Source: Pelomyxa schiedti | Taxonomy: Eukaryota; Evosea; Pelobiontida; Pelomyxidae | DNA length: 64,000 bases | NCBI GenBank assembly: GCA_020536535.1 | Contig: JAHLWZ010000816.1 | Coordinates: 51,304 to 115,303, forward strand | Direction: 5' to 3' | Shown: positions 10,166-20,733 of the stretch, piece after piece | Position numbering within the stretch: position 1 is the first letter of the stretch | Layout of the letters: each line of letters begins with the position of its first letter | Notes under the pieces: model-generated | Database searches by the model: none | Seen by the model: only the letters and a program-made list of their open reading frames with translations | Told to the model about the DNA's origin: nothing | Position numbers and translations under genes: made by a program

Positions 10166-10324
10166 TTTTGTCCCCCCCAGCCTAAGGTAACCCCACTGAC
10201 TTCATTGGAGCCTCCTCCTCAAAATCACTACCGCACAAACGAATTGTTTTTCGCTGTTTTAGGTTGTTGAGATGGGATTATGGGTTGGTTGTTGCGTGGA
10301 AACTCAAAGGGCAACACAACAAGC

Positions 10325-11299
10325 TTAGCTGAGGTAGGAAGCTGGAAGTTGTGTTTGTCGTTTTGGTGAGGCCAAGTGGGATTTGAGGGGAGTAGTGGGC
10401 GCATTTGCTGATTGTGTACTAGTTGTAGTAGCTGATGTGGTTGCGGCCGTAGCGGCAGAGCTAGAGGGGGTCGCGGTCGTCGGCGTTGTAGTCAGTGCGC
10501 TGGGATTTGGGTTAAACCACGATGTAATGGGCTTGCTGGCACCAACACCAACATTTTTCATGAAGCACTCCCTGCAGACAGCGATGTACTTGTCGGCTCC
10601 TCCAATGACCTCTATCTCTGTCTCGCTTCCAAGCCTCCTGCTGAACGCAGCATCCTTGTAACAGCACATGCACACTGCTGTGAGCTTGGTTACGCTCTCG
10701 GCAAGTGGAACAAGCTGCAGAATGGAGCCGAAAGGTTTCCTCTGGAAAGTTCCATCCAGCGCCGCAACAACCACCACCTTCCCCTTGTTCGCCATTTTCT
10801 CGCAGAACGGCACAACGTCCAGGAAGAACTGCCCCTCGTCAATCCCAATCACGTCGAAAGTCGAAGCGCTCTCCTCCACCTCGCTAAGAGTGACACAGTC
10901 CACAGCGTCCCACTGCTGGTGGTCGTGCGTGGCGCAGCGCGGCTGGTGCTGGCGCGCGTTGTTGTTTGGCTGAGCGTCGTAGCGCGTGTCGTTGTAGTAC
11001 TTGATGACCACGCACGTCTTCTTTGCGACGGTGTACCTCTTGATCCTCCTCAGCAGCTCCGTGGTCTTCCCGCTGAACATGGGCCCGAGAATCAGCTCGA
11101 TCCAACCGTTGTACGTCATTTCGTCGTCGGAATCGCCGGGCGACGCGACGCGCCGCAGCGACGGGCTTCGCGTCGGCGAGTACGCCACTCGGGAGCTGCT
11201 AGAAGCCGAAGAAGAAGACGACGACGCGACCGGCATTGGTTTCGTTGGTGACGACATCGCCGCTACCGCTGCTTGTGCATCGCCTCCCGTAGTAGTCAT
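10325..11299 (-). CDS. TK1: thymidine kinase, TK1-like (type II)
   Basis: This single-exon gene of 324 codons makes dTMP from thymidine and ATP in the salvage pathway. The core starts around residue 65 at [15 protein letters not shown], the Walker A loop. It continues with [12 protein letters not shown], the metal/catalytic motif [11 protein letters not shown], and [12 protein letters not shown]. The structural zinc site is made of CMCC and CRECF. Around this type II core are a Ser-rich N-terminal extension (about 60 residues) and a Thr/Ala/Ser/Pro tail (about 70 residues), possibly regulatory as in the unstable tail of animal TK1. It lies next to the permuted tRNA gene, on the same strand, and codes without introns, unlike most genes here. 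Confidence 0.95.
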   Translation of the reverse strand: MTTTGGDAQAAVAAMSSPTKPMPVASSSSSSASSSSRVAYSPTRSPSLRRVASPGDSDDEMTYNGWIELILGPMFSGKTTELLRRIKRYTVAKKTCVVIKYYNDTRYDAQPNNNARQHQPRCATHDHQQWDAVDCVTLSEVEESASTFDVIGIDEGQFFLDVVPFCEKMANKGKVVVVAALDGTFQRKPFGSILQLVPLAESVTKLTAVCMCCYKDAAFSRRLGSETEIEVIGGADKYIAVCRECFMKNVGVGASKPITSWFNPNPSALTTTPTTATPSSSAATAATTSATTTSTQSANAPTTPLKSHLASPKRQTQLPASYLS

Positions 11300-11564
11300 T
11301 TGGTTGTGTGTTTTATTGGGTTTTTTTTTTTTTTTGTTTTTAAATCCAATGTGCGAAAAGGCGAGAACCTGTTCAGATTAGAGATTTTAGATTTCGCTAG
11401 ATCTCGGGTCTCTGAGCAGGGATCTGCTGTCAATTGGGTTTGATGGAAACACGACGCCCCAAGAGACGTTGAAGGTCTTTTTTTTTTCTTCTAGTTGTGA
11501 TTTTACCCAAAAAACAGCGAGGCGTACGTGGCCGAGTCACACGCAAGATCTGTGAGGCAAGCCA

Positions 11565-14500
11565 ATGGCATCAAACTCACCATCGTTGTCTGATTCACAC
11601 GGTCTGACCCCGCAGAAATGGGTCCCTGACACTGCCTCCGATGTGTGCCTTTTGTGCGAGGCTGCGTTCACTGTTACGAGGAGGAGGCATCACTGCAGGG
11701 CGTGTGGGAAGTTGTTTTGTGCTCAGTGCTCAATAAACAGGGTGAAGTTACCTCCAGGTTTGCTCTCCTTCTTTCTTTTGCAACCTTACCTTACTCCCTT
11801 TAGAATTCGGGTATGGTGACTCGATAGAGAGGGTTTGTTTTGAATGCTTCAGTAAATTGTCAGTAATTACTGATGAAGAAACCAGTATTTTTCCCATACT
11901 TTCAACATTTCAAACTAAGCGTTCCACAGAGCAATCAGAGCATCTCATTGTTGGAGAGAGCATTGCTGACTATCTGTATAGAGGCCTGGTAGTACTATAT
12001 GACGACCAAAAGCGACTGGAGCCAATTCTAATCATTGCAAAATATCGTATTTTCTTTTTCAAACGCCCTCCTCCAGGAGCCAAGAAAATCCGATTAGAGG
12101 TAACAAAACAATTAAATTGGGTTCAACTAAGTGAGGTCTAGTCCATACGGAACATTCATTTGTACAATATTTTGTCTCTATCTCATGTTGAAAACTCCCC
12201 CAAGGTTATAAATAGTCACGCAAAAAAAGTGAAAACTCAACTTCTAACTTTCCAAAGCGACTCGAAATTGCCTTTGTTGAAGCTAAGAGAGAGAAGCATA
12301 TCATTATTGCCAGTAGTGAAGTACTTCTGCTCTGTCATCCATTCCTTCTCAACCATCCTCTGTCCAGATACCCAATATTGTACTCAACATAAGAAAGGCA
12401 TACCGTGCTATAATGCCAAAAGGCATACCAGATGATCGAGAAGTCATTAACATAGATTTACCAAATGCAATGTACTTTAATCAAGTATAAAAAGGACATT
12501 CTTACATCATTCCTAGGCTTCTCCCAGTCCCACCCCTTGGTATGAATGAGACCACTTGGAAATATTCAAACACCAAATAAAAAAAGATGTCGGGCTTGCT
12601 GGAGGCTTCACAGACACTTACAAGGCTCAGTGCAACTATCTGGGTGTTGAAGTTTCGCCTGAAGTTCTTCTTTGTAAGTAAATAGCAGATATCACTCCCA
12701 TTAATTCTCTTTAGATATAGAAGATGTAACCATAAGAGAAAACTCCTTTGATTTTGTAATGAATGATATTCCAGGTACCCACTAGCTTCCTCCCCTTCTC
12801 TATGACACTTTTGTAAGGAGTGGAAGGAAAAAATAAACTCTTCTGGGATATGTTGCCAGTGACAACTGCTTTATTCCAAAATAACTTTTTCAAGTCTGTT
12901 TCTATTGACGCCGTTGATAGAAAAGTAACTCATTCAAATACCGATTGAATTTGTTCTCAGTTCCTATAGGACGCCCCTGAAATGATATCAGGGATAATGA
13001 CATTTAACAAAACCATTACACGGCTAAGCATTACCAACATGCAATCGGGAACAGCGGGCTTAGATGACCTTGGCTTGGCCCTTAAGAAGAATACAGATAA
13101 TGCACTACAAGTCCTTGACCTTTCAGGTAAAACCTGTGCACCATAGCATTTGTGAATCCAACTGTCTAAGGATGTAGATTGACTGGTATTTGTGTTGAGA
13201 ACCTTGCCATTGCAATTGCTTCCTTTAAGCACGGGTTAACCGCCTTGTATCTTGCCAATTGCAGGTTTTTATTCACCCTTCTGATGGTTTTTGTTAACAC
13301 TTGTCTTAAAGACTGAGGGAAAAGCAGTCAGTATTCCTTCTTAAGCAAGGCCTCTTGAAAAACCTTGGTTGTACATCATGCATCGAGGAATTAGATCTTT
13401 CCTATAACCGATTGGACGCTGAGGGCTCACAGGCACTGAACCAGTGGTTCACTGATATGGTCTTTTCCTCTTTTCTCTCTTTTTTTTCCCCTTACCTTAA
13501 AAAAAAACAGGGTCCTTCTTCACACCTGAGGAAACTTCTGCTTTCTGGGACCCAAATGGTTGCAGGTCCAGTGCTGCGCAGTGTCAGCAAACTTCCAGTT
13601 CTTCACACTCTTATCCTTTCCCACAACAAGTTTGATCCTCTTTCTTGTCAGTGTGTGTGCTCCGCATTGTCGGCACCACCAACAGTCTCTATAATAACCA
13701 CTGTTTCCCTGTCCAACTGCAACTTTGCACCAGAGGTGTTTGTTGCTTTGGCCTCTTCATTACTTGATTCCAAAGCCAGAGTTGAAGACAGTGCCACAAA
13801 CCTCTGTGTGAGACTGAACTTCTCTAGTAATAATTTGGATGACAGCGCCATAGTTCCCTTTTCTGAAGTTGTGAACCTCTCTCCTAATTTTAGTCTTATA
13901 TTTAGTTTAGTTTCTCAACAAAACTCCTACGTGCAACTTTGAATTAGATTTATCTGGGAACTGTTTTACTGACAGGGGGCTGGTACAGTTCTTCACAGCC
14001 CTAAAGACTAATTCGAAAGTCACCTCCTTGATTCTCAACAACATGAATTTCAGGGTAGGGTTTCCTTAAAGTTTTCCTGATGATTAAATCCCAGCAGGTC
14101 ACACAAGCTAATGGAGAAAGACAAGTTGTCACTGCGTTACAAGACTTGGCGGACAACACTCCGTCATTATCGTGTCTTTCACTTTCAAGGTCTTTTGACC
14201 ACATAAAACCTTTCTCTCCTAATGAATAGTAGTGGCTGGTCCGGCCCGTTTATGGCTATGTTCCTGGAGAGTATGGCGAACAATACCATTTTAAAGGAGG
14301 TTTCTACCACATAAATAAAAGAAACAACCCAACCCTTCATTTATAGTTGGAAATCTCCAACAACGTACTTGGAGAACTTGGGGGAAGAGCCCTTGGGCAC
14401 TTCTTGCGCTGGAATAAGTCCTTGGTGATGCTGACAGCCGACAATGTGCAATTATCTCCTTCCGCTTGGCATTCAGTGAGTTGCGGTATGAATCCAACTT

Positions 14501-15395
14501 CGATTTTTTTTTGTCCCCCACATTCCACTTCAGACATTCAAAGTAACACGACCATTCAATGGTTCCCGTTTGCGTGGAAAGAATATGACCAAAGTGTGAA
14601 TTCCTGTATTCCACTGTAGTTTTCCCTTCTATTTGACTCCTGGACTGATTTTTTACCAGGTTTCTGGAAAGGCTGAGATCCAACTTCATACAAATACAAG
14701 ATGTTTGTGTAAAAAACAGAGATGCGGCTAAAGCTGCTGGGTTACCTATTTGGAATCCGAAAGCACATGATTCCAATGTAAAAATTCCTACTCCAATCAA
14801 TCCGGCTGTTGTTGTACCCGAAGAAACTACCACTAAACCAGTAGATTTGCGAGCCTCCTTATGGCCTGCTGCACGTGCAAGTAGTTCCCGAATTTCGTCT
14901 CTTATGTTTTAATTTGTACCAGCTGGCGATTCAACTACTCCGGCAGAAACATCCTCATGCACGACCACTACAGCATCCACATCACCACCCTTAGCACCAA
15001 CACCACCCCCCCCCGACGAAGAGCCCTCAAGGTCACCACCTACACAAACGAGTTCTTCCCCAGTAGTCGAACCATCATCCTTCACAACCACAGCCACAAC
15101 ATCCACCACAACAAGTTGTGCCCCGCCTCCACCACCGCCACCGCCCCCTCGAATTCCTCCCCGCAATGTACCAGTTCAAACAACCGCTAACATCTTTGAC
15201 GAGATCCGGCAGTTCTCACTGGATTCCTTGCACAAAAACGATGAGGCCCCCGATGATGATGCCCCTCTGCCCCCCAAGAGGCCCACGACATCTTCCTCCA
15301 GCTGCAACAACATGGGTTCCATGTTACTAAATGCCGTCTCCAAACGCCGTGAGTTCCTAGAGGAAGAAGAGGCCCCTACCATGTCTGACAGCTAA
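11565..15395 (+). CDS. FYVE-CARMIL: FYVE finger fused to a CARMIL-type actin regulator
   Basis: The N-terminal FYVE finger has WVPD, eight Cys and the PI3P-binding RRRHHCRACG, split by an intron before FGYGDSIERVCFECF. Then comes a CARMIL-type PH domain (ADYLYRGLVVLYDDQKR, IIAKYRIFFFKRP). The linker GFTDTYKAQCNYLGV and the downstream leucine-rich repeats (for example CIEELDLSYNRLDAEG, CNFELDLSGNCFTDRG, LEISNNVLGELGGRALG) match the CARMIL/LRRC16 solenoid. After the helical cap region (IQWFPFAWKEYDQ) the tail is Thr/Ser/Pro-rich with a polyproline run, KRP-type basic spots and an acidic end. About 17 exons join in frame with 35-70 nt introns. CARMIL proteins bind capping protein and class I myosins at membranes; FYVE would send this one to endosomes. 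I cannot place a convincing capping-protein-interaction motif. Confidence 0.88.
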
Positions 15396-15487
15396 TTCTG
15401 TTTAAATGAACACAGGAATAACACTAGAATATATTGTGCTTTTTTTTTTTTATCTTTCACGTAACAAAATAAGAGGTGCTCCTTATG

Positions 15488-16252
15488 TTAGAAAGTACCA
15501 TTTCGCAATTTATCACGAAGCGCCAGTTGCTTTTCAAGAAGATCAGAGGCTTCCTTCAGCCTTTTCCTGAGGGGTCCGCACGCGGTGTCCACTTCCTCCT
15601 GTGTGATTCCAATGTCCGATCCCTGCAGAGTCAGCTTCATCTGGTCCTCAAGTGCCGATATCTGCTTCATTTTGGCCTGTGTGGCGTCGATTCCCTTTGC
15701 CAGCTGGGCATCCAGCCCGCCGTTGATCTCGGCCAGCAGGTCTTTCTGCCTGGTGACGACGGCTTGCTTGAGTGCGGTCTGCACGTCGCCAAGTGACATT
15801 GTGGTCAGTGTGCAGCCCGGCAGGTTGCTGGCTGTCAATCTCTTCTCTATGTCTTTGTACACAGTGAGGTCGAACTCGATGGGTGCCTCTACTCTGTTGT
15901 TATTCACCTGCTGTAGCTGTTGTATCTGTTGTTGCTGTTGCTGTATTTGTGTTTGCTGTGCAGCAACCTGTGCCCGTAGCGCCTCCGTGTCCTTCTCCAG
16001 CTGAGGGACACGCCCTGTGGCGGCAGTGACAAAGCTCAGCTGGAGAATTCCCTTCTTCCAGCACTCCAAACAGTAACAATATACCCACCTCGAGTTCTCA
16101 CCGTACAGAAACCAGCCCTCCACTCCCAGGTATCTCCCCGTCTCTTCATAACCACCACATTCGGTCATGTTCCAACTGCCACCAATTGCGGTCCCACACG
16201 TGTAGCACTTCGGCATTCCTTGGTAAAAATTCTTTTTTTCCCTTTCTGCCAC
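15488..16252 (-). CDS. Cys-pair domain plus coiled-coil protein, unknown function
   Basis: Open without introns. The start could be 16252 (MAEREKK) or 16216 (MPKCYTCG). The first 65 residues carry two CxxC pairs, CYTC and CLEC, around a Trp/Gly/Tyr-rich segment (YLGVEGWFLYGENSRWVY), which looks like a small zinc-binding fold. A long Gln-rich coiled coil and further helices with KMKQISALEDQMKLTL follow. No family is recognised. It is divergent from PTRH2: the two starts are 14 to 50 bases apart, so they share a promoter. Confidence 0.7.
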   Translation of the reverse strand: MAEREKKNFYQGMPKCYTCGTAIGGSWNMTECGGYEETGRYLGVEGWFLYGENSRWVYCYCLECWKKGILQLSFVTAATGRVPQLEKDTEALRAQVAAQQTQIQQQQQQIQQLQQVNNNRVEAPIEFDLTVYKDIEKRLTASNLPGCTLTTMSLGDVQTALKQAVVTRQKDLLAEINGGLDAQLAKGIDATQAKMKQISALEDQMKLTLQGSDIGITQEEVDTACGPLRKRLKEASDLLEKQLALRDKLRNGTF

Positions 16253-16265
16253 GCGACACCCATCG

Positions 16266-17022
16266 ATGGTGATGAACTTTTTGTGCTGGGCCTCTATTGT
16301 TTCCGTGGTGTTTGTTGTTGGCTACCTGTTTGGGTGGTGCCGGGGTTCCAATTTGCCTCTGCTGTTTATCCTGAGGGTGGCATGTGGGCGCCTGCTCATC
16401 CGACTCCGAATGATGGCCACGATGCGAGGGGGCTCACAAATGCCCAAAGACTCCGAAATGACCGACGAGGTGAAACTTGTGCTGTGCGTGCGGTCAGACT
16501 TGAAGATGGGCGTGGGCAAAGTGGCAGCGCAGTGTTGCCACGCTGCTGCTGCAGTATCCAAGGTAGAATTTAAACAACCTCCCACCCCTGCGTAATGGAT
16601 TGTGGGTGCGATAGAGTCATTGTGTAACCCTGGCTTTGTTTTTTTATATAGAAAGGTTGTGAGTATGATGCCGCTTGGGCACTGGCTGGAGGGAAAAAAG
16701 TAGTTGTCAAAATCGGCTCAGAGGAAGAGATGTATGGAGCTTTTCCCATCTCATTTTTCTTGCACCTTTTCCATTGAACTATGACACAAAGGGCATTAAC
16801 ATCTTTTAGGATTGCACTACAAACTGCAGCAATTAAAGCTAAGCTCTTGACTTACGTGGTGAGAGATGCTGGTAGAACACAAGTTGATCCACTTTCCAGG
16901 ACAGTACTATCCATAGGCCCAGGTTGCACACTCAAATTTTCGTTCATAGGTTTTTCTAATTTTCCATCACAGCTCCGAGCTCTCTGCTCGACCCGATAAC
17001 CAAGCACCTCAAATTGATATAA
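16266..17022 (+). CDS. PTRH2: peptidyl-tRNA hydrolase 2 (PTRH2/Bit1-like)
   Basis: This enzyme frees tRNA from stalled peptidyl-tRNA. Four exons give an N-terminal membrane helix (CWASIVSVVFVVGYLFGW), as in animal PTRH2, which sits in the mitochondrial outer membrane. The catalytic domain follows: VKLVLCVRSDLKMGVGKVAA, QCCHAAAAVSK, EYDAAWALAGGKKVVVKIG, LTYVVRDAGRTQVDP and TVLSIGP, ending ITKHLKLI. The catalytic Lys and Asp of the motifs GKVAAQC and RDAGRT are intact. The first ATG at 16266 is chosen to keep the membrane helix; 16272 is an alternative. Confidence 0.95.
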
Positions 17023-17311
17023 CAGACAGTGGGATGCCACCTTACCACACTTTGCAAGTGGGGGTAAAACCTTCTAAATCTTTTAGTTTTATTTACATCC
17101 CGAACAACCAGTATAAAATTATGCACACAAATACCAATGCCGTTGTGCTCGTTGGTCTTTGTGCTTCTTTTTTAAAATGGTAAACAGGGAACAGCACAAA
17201 TACCTCTGCCGTTCTAAGTTTGGAAATTTCTCAAGAATAGGCTTTTTAATGCCGGCTTAATTTACGCAACGAGAACCCACGAAGCGTTAGACACAAGCCA
17301 CGCGCACATAA

Positions 17312-19708
17312 ATGCAAACGAACTCATCCGATAATGACGCAGTTATTGCAACTGCCGCTGCAGCAACTTCCCCCAGTGCTCCTGCACCTCCCACAAGTAC
17401 GGCTGCCGACCCCGACAGTGGAACCACAAAGCCCACACCCATAACCACAACTACAACTACTACGACCAGTAGCACTTCCCAATCGTTGGGGAGGGTTGCC
17501 CAGGACTTTGATCTTTTGGGGGTGATTGACGTCGAGGCTACTTGCGACGAGGGAAGTGACTCTTGGGGCCCAAGTGAAATTATTGAGTTCCCCTGTGTGG
17601 TCTTGGACACTAAAACGTGAGTGATTATTGTTCCTTTTTGTTTGAGGTATTTCTTGAAATATATTCACGTGCTCTCCTTTCTTTTGGTAAGGCTTCAGAT
17701 AGTGAAAGAAATTCAGTTGTATGTGAAGCCAGTGGAGAAGCCAGTACTTACAAAGTTTTGCACGGAATTGACGGGAATAGAACAGAGTACAGTTGACAAA
17801 GCACAACCACTGCAAGAAACTCTCTCACAGTTCCACACATGGTTAGAATCAAATGGATTCTTGAAGTCTGCCACCGAGGTTTTTGAAACTCCACAGCAAA
17901 GTAGAGGAATTAATGAAGTAATTGTAGCTCAAAGCAATGGCTTTTTGCTGTGATGGACCCTGGGATATGAACCATTTCTTACACAATGAGTGCAAAAGAA
18001 AAGTGTGTCCTCTTTTCACTTTTCACTATATTTGACTGTACTGCAGAATATTGATAAGCCACTGTACTTCAACCAATGGGTTAATATTCGATGGCTCTTT
18101 GCTGAGTTTTTTTCAACACGTATTTTTCACCCACTTGCGGTTTTTGTATTTTCTCACAATGTATTAAAAGGAAGAACTGGGGTGACAAACATGTTGAATC
18201 ACCTCAATCTGAGTTTCCATGGACAGACTCATAGTGGGTAGGATACTCTTTAGTGTTATTATCCACATAAAAGTGATTAAGGTTATGGGATGCGCGCAAT
18301 ATTGCTCGAATAGCCTCTAAAATGATAGAGTCCGGCTGCAATATGAAAATAAACGATGGAGTTAGTGACGAATTGAGTGTGAAATGGAGAGTACCCAATA
18401 AAGCAAAAAAATCATCGCCACCAACATCCAATCCAGAAACCAGAGACAAAGTTTCCACTGTGCCCACAACAACTATTACCCCCTGCACAGCACCTTTGCC
18501 TCAAGTACCCCCTGCCACCTCACCCGCAACCAAGTCAGCCCCACCTTCGCCCCAAATACAAGGGGTCGAGTATTTTGTGATCCTCGATTTTGAAGCGATT
18601 TGTGAGGAAGGACCTACCCCTGTCCCCCAAGTTCGTCCCCAACTACTTCATGTTCCTTCAGCTCACTCCACCTCAAGGAGATTATAGAGTTTCCCTCTGT
18701 TCTGCTGAATTCAAGGACTCTGAAAGTGGAAGATGAGTTTCATGTCTATGTTCGACCCGAGATTCACCCAGTGCTTAGCAAATTTTGCACTTCCCTCACA
18801 GGAATCACACAAGAAATGGTTGACCGGGGTGTTACTCTTGGAGATGTGTGTAAGTGTAATGATTTCTGAATAGTAATGTTCAATGAAGGCCATGCAAATG
18901 CATAGAGACTGGCTGGCAAAGCATGGTTTAATATGCCTAACACCAGACACAGCAGCAGTACATAGGTATCCATAGAACTAAGTGCTGGAGCTCACTCATT
19001 GATACATAGCTTTATATTTGTAACTTGTGGCGACTGGGACCTAAACATCTGCCTACCTAAGCTCCTTGGCCACTTACATGTCGAAGTACCACCATACTAC
19101 GTTAAAAACCACCTCAACATCAAACACGGATACTGTTCGGTGTACCATCGTCCTGCACTCGGAATGAAGGGGATGTTAAAGGAGCTTGCTATAGAACTTG
19201 TTGGCCGGCATCACTCTGGTATTGACGACTGCCGGAATATCACACAGATACTCATTAGAATGATAAATGATGGATATACCTACCATGTGAAGCCCAAGTA
19301 TCTCTGTTACATCCCCCTTTTTGTAGTAAAATCTCTAAAAAGACCCGGTACTGTACCACAAACCAAACCCGCAAAGACATCAAAAGCACCCAAAGAGGAA
19401 TTCCACCCCTCCAATGAGCAACAAACACTGCTGGCAGCCTTACTAGCTTTTGTAACTTTAGGCAACTTTACTCACTCTAATAATTAGCTTACTCTCTTTA
19501 AGAACAACTGCAGGAAGCCACTGCCTCAGTAGGGCCTGATCCACCTGAAGGAAAAGTAGTTGGCATGTTTGCACGCAAGTGTTTGGAGCTTTTCTTGTTG
19601 GCACATGGAGAATCTTATCGGGCCTTATCAAACCCAGCACAGCACTGGCTACGTGATGAAATGATGAAGTCTTGCAGAGCTTTCATTTCCAAACAAAGTA
19701 AAACATGA
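17312..19708 (+). CDS. tandem ERI1/3'hExo-like DEDDh exonuclease
   Basis: Two DEDDh exonuclease domains lie in one reading frame. After a Thr/Ala-rich N-terminus, domain 1 has GVIDVEATCDEG, DGPWDMNHFL and HSGLWDARNIARIASKM. Domain 2 follows a Pro/Thr linker with ILDFEAICEEG, TCGDWDLN and HHSGIDDCRNIT. Each domain therefore keeps its acidic residues and the final His. The family trims 3' ends of histone mRNA, 5.8S rRNA or small RNAs. At least ten introns are needed; several are short (34-47 nt). After ALLAF near 19456, the last exon (QLQEATASVGPDPPEG to the TGA at 19708) is one frame out with the only GT donor I find. The very C-terminus, or an error there, is therefore unresolved. Confidence 0.85.
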
Positions 19709-19792
19709 ACAGTTCATGTTTCAAAGCAACACCGGCTGTGCACCTACCACTTATTGTTGGTACCCATTAGACTATAGAAATGAAATAAAACA

Positions 19793-20657
19793 TCACTCTG
19801 TTGGGACACCAACAGGCAAAATTAACATGGGTGTATGTTTCACAAGGATATTCAGTTTTTGCCCCATCACACTCTCTTCCTTCATTGCACCAACCATTGC
19901 TCCTCTGAGCCCAAGAGCTTCTGCTTGCAATGCAACATTCTAGTAAAAGTCAAAACCGAGAGGGTAGAATTTCTAGAATAAAAACAAACCTCGGCGGCGT
20001 GCCCTACTTCCAGCAGTACGTACTTCATGCCATTATCTGAGCCGTATTTTCTCGTAGTGCGGCTTGTCTCAGCACATAGAATTAAGGCCACAGGTGCTCT
20101 TGCAATCCAGGCTTGTGCAAACGCATGCTCAACAACAACATTCAAATATTCTCCTGGAAACGAAATTAGGGAAGAAAAAGTTGGAGGACGGCTGTATCTA
20201 CCTTCCTTTCTAAGTTCCAGAGAGTGAACAGCGGGAATGTATTTGTAAACACCAGGGGACAAATTCTCAACTAGTTCAGAGGTCACCACATAGAGTTCCA
20301 AAGGATACAGTGCGCCTGAAATTCCAGTTTTATCACTTTGTTTTACAAACAAAAGCCACACCAGCAGAAGGAGCAGTCCTATACGTATCTCCATCCCTAT
20401 CAACCTAAAAAGGAAAAAAAAAACTCAACCAATAACCAAGGGTTCACCCACCCATAATCCCTGTTGGGCAAGGTAACCATTGTCACACCCTGTGCAGACC
20501 AAAGCAATTGCGAGAGCACGGACAGTGGCATTGGTACGGGCCTGAACGAACGTGCAGTTCTGCGCTTCCCAAGGCACGCCTCAATAGACACCCCATCGCC
20601 ACTCGATTTGGCTGCAGGCAACGCCACACAGTTCGCAGAACAACTGCTGTCGGTCAT
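19793..20657 (-). CDS. SagB-type nitroreductase/dehydrogenase-like protein
   Basis: The exon 1 product includes ACLGKRRTARSF and SQLLWSAQGVTMV. Splicing then gives DRDGDTYRTAPSAG and ALYPLELYVVTSELV, followed by PGVYKYIPAVHSLELR, KYGSDNGMKYVLLEVGHAAE and NVALQAEALGLRGAMVG, ending with a TGA at 19793. These are the ordered landmarks of SagB-type flavin (FMN) oxidoreductases: the RRS/RRT start, WAAQG, SAGALYPLE, and EAGH plus LGLR. In bacteria some of these oxidise azoline rings in peptides; others are stand-alone. No YcaO or peptide precursor is seen here. Start 20657 avoids overlap with the neighbour ending at 20734; 20753 is possible. Four 45-50 nt introns mark it as native. Confidence 0.85.
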
Positions 20658-20733
20658 ACGCCCTTTGGACAGTGAAGCGGCACTATGCGAAAAAAGTTGT
20701 TGATGGTAATGAGAAAACGAAACGGTGGTGTGT

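Noticed and set aside
10166-10230. Missing 5' half of a normal tRNA upstream of the 3' half
   Set aside because: Searched for GCCCC/TAGCGC-type text upstream; none found, so a normal tRNA plus a second half-gene is not supported.
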